A stretch of DNA of 64,000 nucleotides, taken from Fontibacterium subtropicum. GTDB taxonomy: Bacteria; Pseudomonadota; Alphaproteobacteria; Pelagibacterales; Pelagibacteraceae. Under the pieces are notes generated by a model. The model worked only from the letters and a program-made list of their open reading frames with translations, had not been told where the DNA came from and made no database searches. Of the stretch, positions 9,012-18,431 are shown one piece after another; within the stretch, counting starts at the first letter, position 1, and each line of letters opens with the position of its first letter. The stretch is from assembly GCA_965235415.1 (NCBI GenBank), contig CBDDXD010000001.1, forward strand, positions 372,001 through 436,000, written 5' to 3'. Made by a program: the position numbers and the translations under genes.

Positions 9012-9118
9012 GCTTTTTTTTCTTTAATTTTTTTTAAAAATTCTTTTCGTTTTTTTAAATTTTCTCTAAGGGCTTCTGAAAGACGTTCTTTTTTTAAATC
9101 TTTTTGATTATTAATCAT
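9008..9118 (-). CDS. 36-residue basic coiled protein upstream of dcd
   Basis: A short reading frame starts at ATG 9118 and ends in a TGA that overlaps the dcd start codon (ATGA). The product is about half Lys/Arg/Glu, with a central ERLSEALRENLKKRKEF segment predicted to be one amphipathic helix. Similar short proteins with an ALR-NL-RRK core are familiar from alphaproteobacterial genomes, which suggests real conservation; this comparison is from memory. Function unknown; nucleic-acid or ribosome binding would fit the charge. Confidence 0.6.
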   Translation of the reverse strand: MINNQKDLKKERLSEALRENLKKRKEFLKKIKEKKA

Positions 9119-9134
9119 CAAAATTAATTTCGAA

Positions 9135-9326
9135 CTATTTATTTGGATTAGTTAAATCATCCAAAGTAATAGGCTTATTAATATCGTGCATTTCTTGTTC
9201 AGGTTCTTTTGCGGGTATGGTTGAGGCTCTTTTAGCTTTTCTTAAAGCAAGACGCTCTTTTCTCTTTGCTTCTTTAAGCATGGCTCTTTCTCCACGTTTA
9301 GACTTGTAATCATAATGAATACCCAT
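9135..9326 (-). CDS. Conserved small charged protein, 63 aa
   Basis: Unrecognised protein with an N-terminal lysine/arginine-rich helical stretch (residues 8-35, KSKRGERAMLKEAKRKERL region) and an acidic, proline-containing tail ending DLTNPNK. A very strong ribosome binding site (GGAGGAGG) lies 8 bases before the ATG, which supports real and efficient translation. It sits between the cold-shock gene and the mini-ORF before dcd, same strand. No signal peptide or membrane segment. Function unknown. Confidence 0.7.
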   Translation of the reverse strand: MGIHYDYKSKRGERAMLKEAKRKERLALRKAKRASTIPAKEPEQEMHDINKPITLDDLTNPNK

Positions 9327-9359
9327 GGGTGAGCCTCCTCCATCAAAAAAATCTAGATA

Positions 9360-9569
9360 TTAAACTTTTTTTAAATTTACAGCTGATGGACCTTTTTTTC
9401 CATCTTCGATATCAAATGTAAGAACATCTCCTTCGTCAAGATAATCAATTCCTGCATCTTTAACAGCTGACATATGGACAAATACGTCTTTTTGTTTGTC
9501 GTCTCTCTCAATAAAACCGTAGCCTTTGCTACCGTTGAACCACTTTACTTTACCTTTTATACTACTCAT
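9360..9569 (-). CDS. Cold-shock-domain protein
   Basis: Single-stranded nucleic-acid-binding OB-fold protein of 69 residues that acts as an RNA chaperone. RNP1 (KGYGFIER) and RNP2 (DVFVH) are intact, and the N-terminal GKVKWFNGSKGYGF segment is canonical. It is preceded by a long untranslated leader of roughly 65-90 bases, as is common for csp genes. Which csp paralogue it is cannot be decided from the sequence. Confidence 0.94.
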   Translation of the reverse strand: MSSIKGKVKWFNGSKGYGFIERDDKQKDVFVHMSAVKDAGIDYLDEGDVLTFDIEDGKKGPSAVNLKKV

Positions 9570-9639
9570 CTTGCTTTATATTTACTTTCTTTATTATTTT
9601 ATTCAATTTGAACACTATTATTCAAAGTGAGACTCGTGT

Positions 9640-9666
9640 TTAATAGGTATAATAGTCCATTGTCAA
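9640..9666 (-). promoter_or_regulatory. Candidate sigma70 promoter of the cold-shock gene
   Basis: On the minus strand a perfect TTGACA (-35, 9661-9666) is followed after 15 bases by TATTAA (-10, 9640-9645). The predicted start would give a leader of about 65 bases before the csp ATG. The spacer is shorter than the optimal 17, so the call is tentative. Confidence 0.35.
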
Positions 9667-9783
9667 GATTCGATGATATGGCTTATTTTTCTAGCTAATT
9701 CCTTGATAATTTTAATGAAATTATTTAACTAAAAAGTTTTACTTAAAAACAGCTATAATTTACATATTTTATAATTTATTTAC

Positions 9784-9859
9784 GCCCACATAGCTTAGTT
9801 GGTAGAGCACTTCCATGGTAAGGAAGAGGTGGCCAGTTCGATTCCGGCTGTGGGCACCA
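9784..9859 (+). tRNA. tRNA-Thr (GGT)
   Basis: A complete plus-strand cloverleaf has acceptor stem GCCCACA / TGTGGGC, anticodon loop ATGGTAA (anticodon GGT), discriminator A and encoded CCA. The T-stem has one A-C mismatch (GCCAG against CCGGC). A TATAAT box at 9754-9759 may serve as its -10 element. The region between it and the divergent cold-shock gene holds no other gene. Confidence 0.94.
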
Positions 9860-9947
9860 AAATTTGATGTTTTTAAAAGTATTTTCTAAATAAATTAAAA
9901 TAAACTTACTATAGTTTTATAAAAAACATTTAAATATAATACCCTCC

Positions 9948-12900
9948 ATGAGTTTAGAAATTAAAGTGCCTGATATAGGCGATTTCAAAAACGTCGAGAT
10001 TATTGAAATCTTGGTAAAAGAAGGTGATCAAATTAGAAAGAATGATCCTATTCTTACTTTAGAAAGTGATAAATCTAGTGTTGAAGTACCATCGCCTTTT
10101 GATGGAAAAATTTCCAATATAAAAGTAAAAGTTGGTGATAAAGTTTCACAAGGATCATTAATAGCAACACTGAGTAACGGATCATCTTCAAATACAACAC
10201 AAGATAAATCTATACTACCAGAGACAGAAAAAATTATTCAAGAAGCTGAAAAAGTCTTAAAAAAAACAGATTCAGATAAAAAAATTACTATAGAAGAGCC
10301 GAAACAAAATTTTGAAACAAAAGTTGAATACAAAAAATTTACCAACTATTTTTCTGATCAAGCAAACATTGGTGATGTGGATCCTCAAGAAACTTTAGAA
10401 TGGATTGAGTCCTTAAACAGTGTTGTTGAAAGAGATGGCCCAAAAAGAGCTAACTATCTTTTAGGTAAATTAATTAACCAAGCATATATTTCAGGTTCAA
10501 ATTTACCCTATAACCAAAAAACTCCTTACATAAATACAATACCTAGAGAAATGGAAGCTAAATCTCCAGGAGATCAAGTGTTAGAGAATAAAATAAGATC
10601 TTTAATTAGATGGAATGCAGCATGTATGGTTGTACGCGCTAACAAAAAACTTCCAGAACTTGGTGGTCATATCGCGACCTTTGCATCTGCTGCAACTTTA
10701 TATGATGTAGGTTTTAACCATTTTTGGCGAGCTCAGAATGAAAAAAATTTGGGAGATTTAATTTATTTTCAAGGTCATTGTGCGCCTGGTATTTATGCAA
10801 GATCATTTCTTGAGGGAAGAATAACTGCAAAACAATTAGAAAATTTTAGACAAGAAGTTGATGGTGGCGGTCTATCTTCTTATCCTCATCCATGGTTAAT
10901 GCCAAACTATTGGCAATTTCCAACAGTATCAATGGGACTTGGTCCAATCATGGCAATTTATCAGGCAAGATTTATGAAGTATTTGCAAAACAGATCATTA
11001 ATAGAGGATCAAAATAGAAAAGTTTGGGCTTTCTTGGGTGATGGAGAAATGGACGAACCTGAATCTACAGGCGCAATTAGTTTAGCCGCAAGAGAAAAAT
11101 TAGATAACTTAGTCTTTGTAATTAATTGCAACCTTCAAAGATTAGATGGCCCAGTAAGAGGAAATGGAAAAATAATTCAAGAGATGGAGGGTTTATTTAG
11201 AGGAGCAGGTTGGAATGTAATTAAGGTTATTTGGGGATCTTATTGGGACCCTCTTCTTGCAAAAGATAAGACAGGCTTATTATTAAAAAGAATGGAAGAA
11301 TGTGTTGATGGCGAATACCAAGCATTCAAAGCAAAAGGTGGAGCTTATGTTAGAAGTCATTTTTTTGGAAAATATCCAGAATTGAGAGATTTGGTTTCAA
11401 ATATGACAGACGAAGATATATGGAAACTTAACAGAGGAGGTCATGATCCTCATAAAGTATATGCCGCATATCATGCAGCTCAAAACCATAAAGGCTCACC
11501 TACGGTAATTATAGCAAAAACTATTAAAGGCTATGGAATGGGTAAAAGTGGGGAAAGCATTAATACAACTCATCAACAAAAAAAATTAGACCTTAATGAC
11601 ATGTATTATTTCAGAGATCGATTTAATATTCCAATTACAGATAAACAAGTTGAAAATTTAGAGTTTTATAAACCAGACGAAAAATCAGAAGAGATTCAAT
11701 ATATCAAAGAAAGAAGAAAACAACTTGGTGGTTTTATTCCAACAAGAAGAACAAAAACAAAAGCTTTAAAGACTCCGGCTACTGAAATATTTGAGTCTTC
11801 TTATTTAGCTTCTGGCGACAGAGAATTATCCACCACCATGGCTCTTGTTAATATGCTTACAAAAATTTTAAGAGATAAAGAATATTCTTCAAGATTAGTT
11901 CCTATAATTCCAGATGAGGCAAGAACTTTTGGGATGGAGGGATTTTTTCAAAAAATTGGAATTTATGCTCACGAAGGTCAAAAATATGAACCTGTGGATT
12001 CGGAACAGTTAAGTTCTTATCGTGAAGACAAAAGTGGACAAGTATTAGAGGAAGGAATTACAGAAGCAGGCGCTATGTCTTCTTGGATAGCTGCTGGTAC
12101 ATCATATTCAAATCATAATATTGAAATGATTCCTATCTATCTTTTTTATTCAATGTTTGGTTTTCAAAGAATTGGTGACTTTGCTTGGGCAGCAGGTGAT
12201 GCCCAATGTAGAGGATTTTTAATTGGAGCAACATCAGGAAGAACCACTCTTGCAGGAGAAGGATTGCAGCACCAAGATGGTCATAGTTTAATAATGGCCT
12301 CCACTATTCCAAACTGCGTAACTTATGATCCAACTTTTTCTTATGAATTAGCTGTAATATTTGAAGATGGACTAAAAAGAATGCATGAAAAACAAGAGAA
12401 TATTTTTTATTACATAACAACTTTAAATGAAAATTATAAGCATCCAGCAATGCCTAAAGGTGTAAAAAAAGAAGACATCTTAAAAGGTATGTATTTATTT
12501 AAAGAGATTAATAATAAAGGAAAAACTAAAGTTCAATTACTTGGTTCTGGAGCAATATTAAATGAGGTAATTAAAGCTGCGGAAATATTAAGTTCTGATT
12601 TTGGAATTGATTCTGATATTTGGAGCGTAACAAGCTTTAATGAATTAAGAAAAGATGCAATAGAAATTGAAAGAAAAAATTTACTTAATCCGGATAAAAA
12701 ACCAGAAAAAACTTATATAGAAAAATGTTTTGAAAAAAGAACAGGACCTTTTATAGCGGCTACGGACTATATTAGAACATTATCTGAGGGAATTAGAAAC
12801 TATGTTCCTGGTACTTATGTAACTTTAGGAACCGACGGGTTTGGAAGAAGCGATACGAGAAAAAATTTAAGAAAATTTTTTGAAGTTAATAAAGAATTTA

Positions 12901-13019
12901 TTGTTTACTCTACGTTAAGCACTTTAGTAAAAGAGCAAAAAATTGCATCAAAAGTTGCTACTGATGCGATGAAAAAATATAACATTGATCCTAAAAAACC
13001 TATCCCAACAAAACTATAG
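9948..13019 (+). CDS. aceE: Pyruvate dehydrogenase E1 (homodimeric type) with N-terminal lipoyl domain
   Basis: Thiamine-diphosphate-dependent decarboxylase of the pyruvate dehydrogenase complex. At 1023 residues it is about 135 longer than typical AceE (~887). The extra part is a biotinyl/lipoyl domain at residues 1-80 with an intact lipoylation lysine (TLESDKSS, K42), then a charged Lys/Glu-rich linker to about residue 125. The E1 body follows, with the thiamine-binding GDGEMDEPES motif near residue 366 and the usual AceE segments (RSLIRWNAACMVVRAN, GEGLQHQDGHS). aceF follows after 6 bases. No E3 gene is in the window. The E1 assignment is secure; the lipoyl fusion is read directly from one continuous frame. 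Confidence 0.96.
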   Translation: MSLEIKVPDIGDFKNVEIIEILVKEGDQIRKNDPILTLESDKSSVEVPSPFDGKISNIKVKVGDKVSQGSLIATLSNGSSSNTTQDKSILPETEKIIQEAEKVLKKTDSDKKITIEEPKQNFETKVEYKKFTNYFSDQANIGDVDPQETLEWIESLNSVVERDGPKRANYLLGKLINQAYISGSNLPYNQKTPYINTIPREMEAKSPGDQVLENKIRSLIRWNAACMVVRANKKLPELGGHIATFASAATLYDVGFNHFWRAQNEKNLGDLIYFQGHCAPGIYARSFLEGRITAKQLENFRQEVDGGGLSSYPHPWLMPNYWQFPTVSMGLGPIMAIYQARFMKYLQNRSLIEDQNRKVWAFLGDGEMDEPESTGAISLAAREKLDNLVFVINCNLQRLDGPVRGNGKIIQEMEGLFRGAGWNVIKVIWGSYWDPLLAKDKTGLLLKRMEECVDGEYQAFKAKGGAYVRSHFFGKYPELRDLVSNMTDEDIWKLNRGGHDPHKVYAAYHAAQNHKGSPTVIIAKTIKGYGMGKSGESINTTHQQKKLDLNDMYYFRDRFNIPITDKQVENLEFYKPDEKSEEIQYIKERRKQLGGFIPTRRTKTKALKTPATEIFESSYLASGDRELSTTMALVNMLTKILRDKEYSSRLVPIIPDEARTFGMEGFFQKIGIYAHEGQKYEPVDSEQLSSYREDKSGQVLEEGITEAGAMSSWIAAGTSYSNHNIEMIPIYLFYSMFGFQRIGDFAWAAGDAQCRGFLIGATSGRTTLAGEGLQHQDGHSLIMASTIPNCVTYDPTFSYELAVIFEDGLKRMHEKQENIFYYITTLNENYKHPAMPKGVKKEDILKGMYLFKEINNKGKTKVQLLGSGAILNEVIKAAEILSSDFGIDSDIWSVTSFNELRKDAIEIERKNLLNPDKKPEKTYIEKCFEKRTGPFIAATDYIRTLSEGIRNYVPGTYVTLGTDGFGRSDTRKNLRKFFEVNKEFIVYSTLSTLVKEQKIASKVATDAMKKYNIDPKKPIPTKL

Positions 13020-13025
13020 TTTAAA

Positions 13026-14561
13026 ATGACTAAAATTGTTGATTTGGTAGTTCCTAATATTGGTGATTTTAAAAATGTAGAAATTATAGAAATTCTAATA
13101 AAAGAAAATCAAAGTATTAATAAAAACCAAGGAATCATTACCCTAGAGAGTGATAAATCTAGTGTTGAAGTTCCATCACAATTTGCCGGAAAAGTTAAGA
13201 ATATTAAAGTTAAAGTTGGAGATAAAGTATCACAAGGAGATAAAATAGGAGAAATAGAATTAGCCTCTGACGATATTATTCAAAATCAAAAGACAGAAAA
13301 TAGAATAATTGAAATAGAAAAAGAAGAAACAAATTCTAAAGATATAACTATATTAAAAATTCCAAAGCTAGGAACAGAAAAAAAATTAATTGTTTCTGAA
13401 ATACTTATTAAAAAAGATGAAATTATTCAAATCGACCAAATAACATCGCTAATCGAAGATGATGAGAATGCATATGAAATTCCTTCACCAGTTTCAGGAA
13501 TTGTTAAAAATATTAAATTAAAAAAAGGTCAAGAAGTTAAAATTGGAGATTCAATTGCTGAAATTATTAATAAATCCTCAAATGTTGAAATAAAAAAACC
13601 AATAATAGCAGAAAAGATTCATGAAGAAAATAAACAATACCAAAATATTAAAAGTGCAAGTCCAAAAATTAGAAAATTCGCAAGAGAATTAGGAGTTAAC
13701 CTTCAATTGGTTGAGGGAAGCGCAAGAAAGGGGAGAATTCTTGAAGAGGATATTAAACAATTTATTAAAAGTAATTTAAATAATAAAATAATAAAAGAAG
13801 AAGTAATAAAAAAAATAGAAATTAAAGAGGAAAAATTACCTTATGAGCATGAAGAATTCGGTGAAATTAATATTCAAAAAATACCAAGAATTAAAAGATT
13901 ATCAGGTCCACATTTAGTCAAAGCCTGGAATGAAATCCCTCATGTCACTCAATTTGATGAAATTGATGTTACGGATATGGAACACTTTAGAAAAAATTTA
14001 ATAGATCTTAATACAAAAGAAAAAATTCCCATTACCCCTATTGCGTTCATTATGAAAGCCTTAGCAAATGGAATGAAAAAATATCCTAATTTTAATTGTT
14101 CACTTGAACCTACTGGTGAAAATATTATTTTTAAAAAATATTTTCATATTGGAATAGCAGTGGATACCCCTCATGGTTTAATGGTTCCAAAAATTAGAAA
14201 CGTTGATCAAAAAGATCTTTTAACTTTAAGCAATGAAGTAAGAAAAATTAGCAAATTAAGTAAGGAACTAAAAATAGATAAAAAAGAATTCTTTGGAGGA
14301 TCAATGACAATTTCAAGTTTAGGAGGAATTGGCGGAAGTTTCTTTACGCCAATTATAAACAGTCCTGAAGTTGCAATAATTGGAATAGGAAAAACCGAAA
14401 CGAAACAAGTATTTGTTGATGGAAATTTTATAGCAAGAGCAATGATGCCAATATCACTTTCTTACGATCATAGAATAATTGATGGAGCCGAAGCAGCCAG
14501 ATTCTGTCAAGATCTCAAACTTAGTCTTGGAAAAAACTTTGCATTCAATTTGTCATTTTAG
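13026..14561 (+). CDS. aceF: Pyruvate dehydrogenase E2, dihydrolipoyl acetyltransferase
   Basis: Transfers acetyl from lipoamide to CoA. Domain order: lipoyl domain 1 (residues about 3-78, LESDKSS with K44), lipoyl-like domain 2 (about 107-183), peripheral subunit-binding domain (about 208-245, ASPKIRKFARELGV), and the catalytic acyltransferase domain ending with SYDHRIIDGAEAARF, which has the His and Asp of the DHRxxDG motif. In the second lipoyl domain the modified lysine is replaced by Glu147 (IEDDENAYEIPSP aligned to LESDKSSVEVPSP), so it cannot be lipoylated. Domain 1 is nearly identical to the lipoyl domain on AceE. 511 residues, cotranscribed with aceE. Confidence 0.95.
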   Translation: MTKIVDLVVPNIGDFKNVEIIEILIKENQSINKNQGIITLESDKSSVEVPSQFAGKVKNIKVKVGDKVSQGDKIGEIELASDDIIQNQKTENRIIEIEKEETNSKDITILKIPKLGTEKKLIVSEILIKKDEIIQIDQITSLIEDDENAYEIPSPVSGIVKNIKLKKGQEVKIGDSIAEIINKSSNVEIKKPIIAEKIHEENKQYQNIKSASPKIRKFARELGVNLQLVEGSARKGRILEEDIKQFIKSNLNNKIIKEEVIKKIEIKEEKLPYEHEEFGEINIQKIPRIKRLSGPHLVKAWNEIPHVTQFDEIDVTDMEHFRKNLIDLNTKEKIPITPIAFIMKALANGMKKYPNFNCSLEPTGENIIFKKYFHIGIAVDTPHGLMVPKIRNVDQKDLLTLSNEVRKISKLSKELKIDKKEFFGGSMTISSLGGIGGSFFTPIINSPEVAIIGIGKTETKQVFVDGNFIARAMMPISLSYDHRIIDGAEAARFCQDLKLSLGKNFAFNLSF

Positions 14562-14563
14562 AA

Positions 14564-15667
14564 ATGATAAATGGTTATTGTGAAGAAAAATACTATCCAG
14601 TAAAAAAAATATTTGAAAGTTACTTTTTAAAACAAGAAGAAATAGGAGCTTCTTTTGCAATTTATAAAGAGGGAAAGCCATTAATAGATTTATATGGTGG
14701 TTTTCAAAATAAAAATAATAAGAATTGGGAAGAAAATACTATCGTAAATGTATTCTCAGCTACAAAAGGAATTTACGAAATTATTGTTTCCATTCTAATT
14801 GATCAAAACATTTTAGATTTAGAAAAATCTGTTTCTTATTATTGGGACGCCTTTAAACAAAGTAACAAAAGAGAAATTAAACTAAAACATATTCTATCTC
14901 ATCAATCTGGGCTCTATAGATTTAAAGAAAAGATTACACAAAAAGATCTTTTAGATTGGAATAAAATAATTACTATTTTAGAAAATCAAGAACCAGATCA
15001 TCCATGCGGAGAAAAAACATATTATCATGCAAAAACGCATGGATTTTTAATCGGTGAAATTATAAAAAAAACAACAAAAAAAAGTTTAGGAAAATTAGTC
15101 TCCGAATTATTATCAAAGAAACTAGGTTTAGATTTTTTTATCGGAACTCCAAAAAATCAACTATCAAATATTGCTTTTCTTTATGAAGACAAAACTAAAA
15201 CTAAAATATCATCAGAATTTAATGCATTTAATAATCCTGAACATGAAATAAATTTTTATAATAAAGAAAATTGGCAAACTGCTGAAGTTCCTTCAATGAA
15301 TGGTCATGGAAACGCAAGATCTATTGCTAAAATTTATGATATTTTTGTAAATGACCTAATATTAGAAAAAAATATTTTATTATCAAAATCATCAATTAAA
15401 AAATGCTTAACTGAAAGCGCTAGTAGAATTGATGAAAGTTTAATGCTGCCAATTAGATGGTCTGAGGTTGGTTTAATACTTCGTGGCGGATGGTTATTTG
15501 GAAAAAATAAAGAATCTTTTGGTCATAATGGTTGGGGTGGATCTTTAGGTTTCGCTGATCCAATATTAGGAATAGGAGTTGCTTATACTACAAATAAAAT
15601 TAATCCTACTATGGCGTCAGATCAAAGAATTATAAATTTATTAAAAAAATTTTACGAAATTCAATAA
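14564..15667 (+). CDS. Beta-lactamase-fold serine hydrolase (class C/esterase type)
   Basis: Member of the beta-lactamase/transpeptidase-like superfamily, 367 residues. The nucleophile motif SxxK reads SATK at about residue 67, the tyrosine motif appears as YYHAKTHG (YxN replaced by YHA), and the third box is FGHNGWGG. These features suit esterase EstB-like or D-aminopeptidase-like enzymes better than true antibiotic-resistance beta-lactamases. There is no signal peptide, so it is probably cytosolic. It starts 2 bases after aceF and may be cotranscribed; substrate unknown. Confidence 0.8.
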   Translation: MINGYCEEKYYPVKKIFESYFLKQEEIGASFAIYKEGKPLIDLYGGFQNKNNKNWEENTIVNVFSATKGIYEIIVSILIDQNILDLEKSVSYYWDAFKQSNKREIKLKHILSHQSGLYRFKEKITQKDLLDWNKIITILENQEPDHPCGEKTYYHAKTHGFLIGEIIKKTTKKSLGKLVSELLSKKLGLDFFIGTPKNQLSNIAFLYEDKTKTKISSEFNAFNNPEHEINFYNKENWQTAEVPSMNGHGNARSIAKIYDIFVNDLILEKNILLSKSSIKKCLTESASRIDESLMLPIRWSEVGLILRGGWLFGKNKESFGHNGWGGSLGFADPILGIGVAYTTNKINPTMASDQRIINLLKKFYEIQ

Positions 15668-16402
15668 TTATTGAAATTTTAGAATATAATCTTTTTTATA
15701 CTGATGACAGGGAAAATCTAATCCCTTAATAGGAAAATTTCTTTGAAAATTATTTTTATTCAATGGATAAATTTTTTTATTTAAAAAAATAAACTCGACA
15801 ACCTCTGGAAATTTATCATTACATAACGAACCATTATTATTAGCGTGAATATGTATAATATTAAAAAAGGTTTTTAAAAAAATCACACTATTTTGGAATA
15901 ATTTTCTTTTTTTATCTAAGTTATGAAATTCAACAATCAATATATGAATTTTTTGTGTGTCGATGTTTTCAAATATACTATATTCGGCACCTTCAATATC
16001 AATTTTTACTAAAAAATTTTTTTGTTTTAAATTATTAAAAACAGATTTAAAAATAATTAAAAATAAAATAAATTTTTTTAACAATTTTATTTTATATGTT
16101 TGGCTTTTTTATTAATTAAAAAAAATAAAGTATAATTAATTAATATTTTAAATTTATTTAGTATATTGACTAAATTAGACTTAAAATAAAATATTCTTTT
16201 AATACTTTTTAAAAATTTCTTGAAAAAATAAAAAATATTTACAGTATGATTAAGAACAATAATATTTAATTTATTATTTAATAGAAGAGCGTGATGTTCA
16301 AAGGAAAAGTTGTCTCCGAGACCAAATGATATAATACCATCAATCTGCTGAAACGGTTTTAAGGAACGACATATCCCCCATCTGTCTTGTTTCCTACCCT
16401 AA
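15668..16402 (-). pseudogene. FkbM-family methyltransferase, broken
   Basis: Remnant of an O-methyltransferase of the kind found in surface-polysaccharide loci. Reading the minus strand, family segments appear in order but in different frames: RVGNKTDGGYVVP (16362-16400), then ISFGLGDNFSFEHH (about 16300-16335), and finally the C-terminal LVKIDIEGAEYSIFENID with a following open frame to 15668. At least one stop and one frameshift separate them. The last 138 codons remain open, but without the SAM-binding N-terminal half they are unlikely to be active. Part of a four-gene decayed glycan cluster. Confidence 0.75.
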
Positions 16403-16493
16403 ATAAATTTTTTCAGCTCACGGTGTTCCAAAAAAAATAATTAATGAAGCTGAATTAAATAATATTATCTATATATATTATTTCATAAGATAT

Positions 16494-17312
16494 ATGGAAG
16501 TATTTGACTGTTTTACTTTTATGCTAATTAGGAATAGAAATTTATTTCACACATCAAGAAGTATTAAAATTATACTACTTGTTCAAAACAACAAACCTAT
16601 CAAGGCATTAATAAAAAAAAAATTAATTTTAATATTAAATATTTTAGAAAATTTGAAAAAAAAATTAAATATTTAGTTTAGATGACACATTATTACTATG
16701 TATATTATATATAAATAGTTCTTCATCATCAATTACAAATATGATCGAGAATTTTCAATGATAAAGGTGCTTCAAGACTGCTCTAATGAAGACATAATAT
16801 TAATATCTGATGCAGACGAAATACCAAATCTTGCTAAAATTAATTTCCATAATTTAAAAGAAAAAGTTTATGCATTCGAACAATTAAATTATATGTATAA
16901 ATTAAATTTATTAAGATCAGATAAATGGATTGGAACTAAACTTTGCAAATACAAGTATCTTAAATCTCCTCAGTGGTTAAGATCTCTAAAGGTTCATAAA
17001 AAATACTCATATTTAAGAATAGATAAGATATTTTCAAACGATTACATTCATAATTATAAAATAATTAAAAATGGCGGCTGGCATTTTGGTTGGATGAAAA
17101 AGCCAGAAGGAATCATAAATAAACTCAATAGTTACATAGATGATACCATAATAAGAAAAAATTTAAAAATAAAGATTATATAAACAATGTCAGTAAAAAA
17201 CGGAATAAATTTCCTAAATGACGAAACGCTTGAGATAGTTCGCGTTAATAATAGTTTGCCAACTTACATTAATAAAAATTTAAAAAAATTCTCTAATTGG
17301 ATAATCAAATAA
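16494..17312 (+). pseudogene. Glycosyltransferase family 17 protein, broken
   Basis: Remnant of a GT17 (beta-1,4-N-acetylglucosaminyltransferase-like) gene. The start carries the family opening VFDCFTF; after frameshifts the middle gives FNIKNF / FEKKIKYLV. The longest intact block (16758-17183) contains the DISDADEIPN-type acidic motif (ILISDADEIPN) and GGWHFGWM. After another stop the C-terminal EIVRVNNSLPTYINKN block runs to the stop at 17312. At least three reading-frame breaks are visible. The 141-codon open block by itself covers only the core of the domain. Confidence 0.75.
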
Positions 17313-18290
17313 AAAAAATAATTGTTATAATTCCTTATAGGGGCATTGGTGATACATTGTTTAATATTATCTTTACTTAGTAGATATTATATTAAAATAT
17401 AAAAAAAAATTAATAATTATTAGCAATCAAGTTAATCATTCAAAGGAAATTTTTAAATACGAAATATTTTATGATAAAATTGTTAATTTTGATTTTACAA
17501 GAGGATCATTTTTAAATTATATCCAGATGGGATTGTGCATAATCATCATCTATCAATGAATTTACAATAGTAGATACTATTTCCTATTATCAGATCCCAG
17601 TTCAAGAATTGCTGATTATCCAAGTCCTCAAAAACTATGATTATCAAACTGAGACCCTGCTGGTTACGGTATGCCGTTTATAATAAATTTATTTCAAAAA
17701 AAAATAAATTTTAGAAAGAAATTTTTAACTTTTTACAAATATTATTAAATATATTAAAATTAAATAGATTATAATAATGAATAGAGAAATAAGGGCTATA
17801 TATTGACTATAATAAAAAATTTGAACTTCAAAAAATTATAAATATAAAAAGAAATTATTTTTTAATATTGATTCTCATCATAATCATAACAACTGGGGTG
17901 TATAAAAACTTTGATTTTTTAATTACTGAATGTTTAGGTTTATAACCAAAAATATTCTATTAATTTTTCTCCAAAGGAAATATAAAAATGAAATACGATT
18001 TTTCTTCTAAGATAAAAAATAACAAAAACATAATTTTTACATATAAAGAAAAAATTAGTAAAATAATAAAATTGATAAACGAATGCGATATAATCGTTGG
18101 TAATGAGTCTGGTCCAATTTGTATTGGTGCTGCACTAAATAAAAAAGCTGTACAGCTGATATTCAAAAAATTCTCAAGGCCTGAAAGTAAGCCGATTTCT
18201 AATTAAGATATAAAATATTATGTTTTTAATGATATTAATCCAAAAATTATTTCAAAAAAAAATAATAATAAATATAAAAAGATTATCTGA
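17297..18290 (+). pseudogene. Glycosyltransferase family 9 (heptosyltransferase-like), broken
   Basis: Remnant of a GT9/ADP-heptose-LPS-heptosyltransferase-like gene. Its N-terminal segment KKIIVIIPYRGIGDTLFNI (family pattern: nucleotide-binding GxGD) starts inside the end of the GT17 remnant, which suggests former translational coupling. A second block at 17988-18206 holds the C-terminal donor-binding motif CDIIVGNESGPICIGAAL. Several stops and shifts lie between and after them, and the last in-frame trace ends at 18290. Clearly non-functional as read. Confidence 0.7.
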
Positions 18291-18431
18291 CTAAAAAATA
18301 ATTCAATCTTTTGGTCTGACAACTTGAAGGTCATCATCCTATAATAAACTTTAGTTCATACATAGAGTAAATTTTGTTTATTAATATCTGAAAATAAAAA
18401 TATAAAGAATGAATTTGAAAAAAGGAACTAA

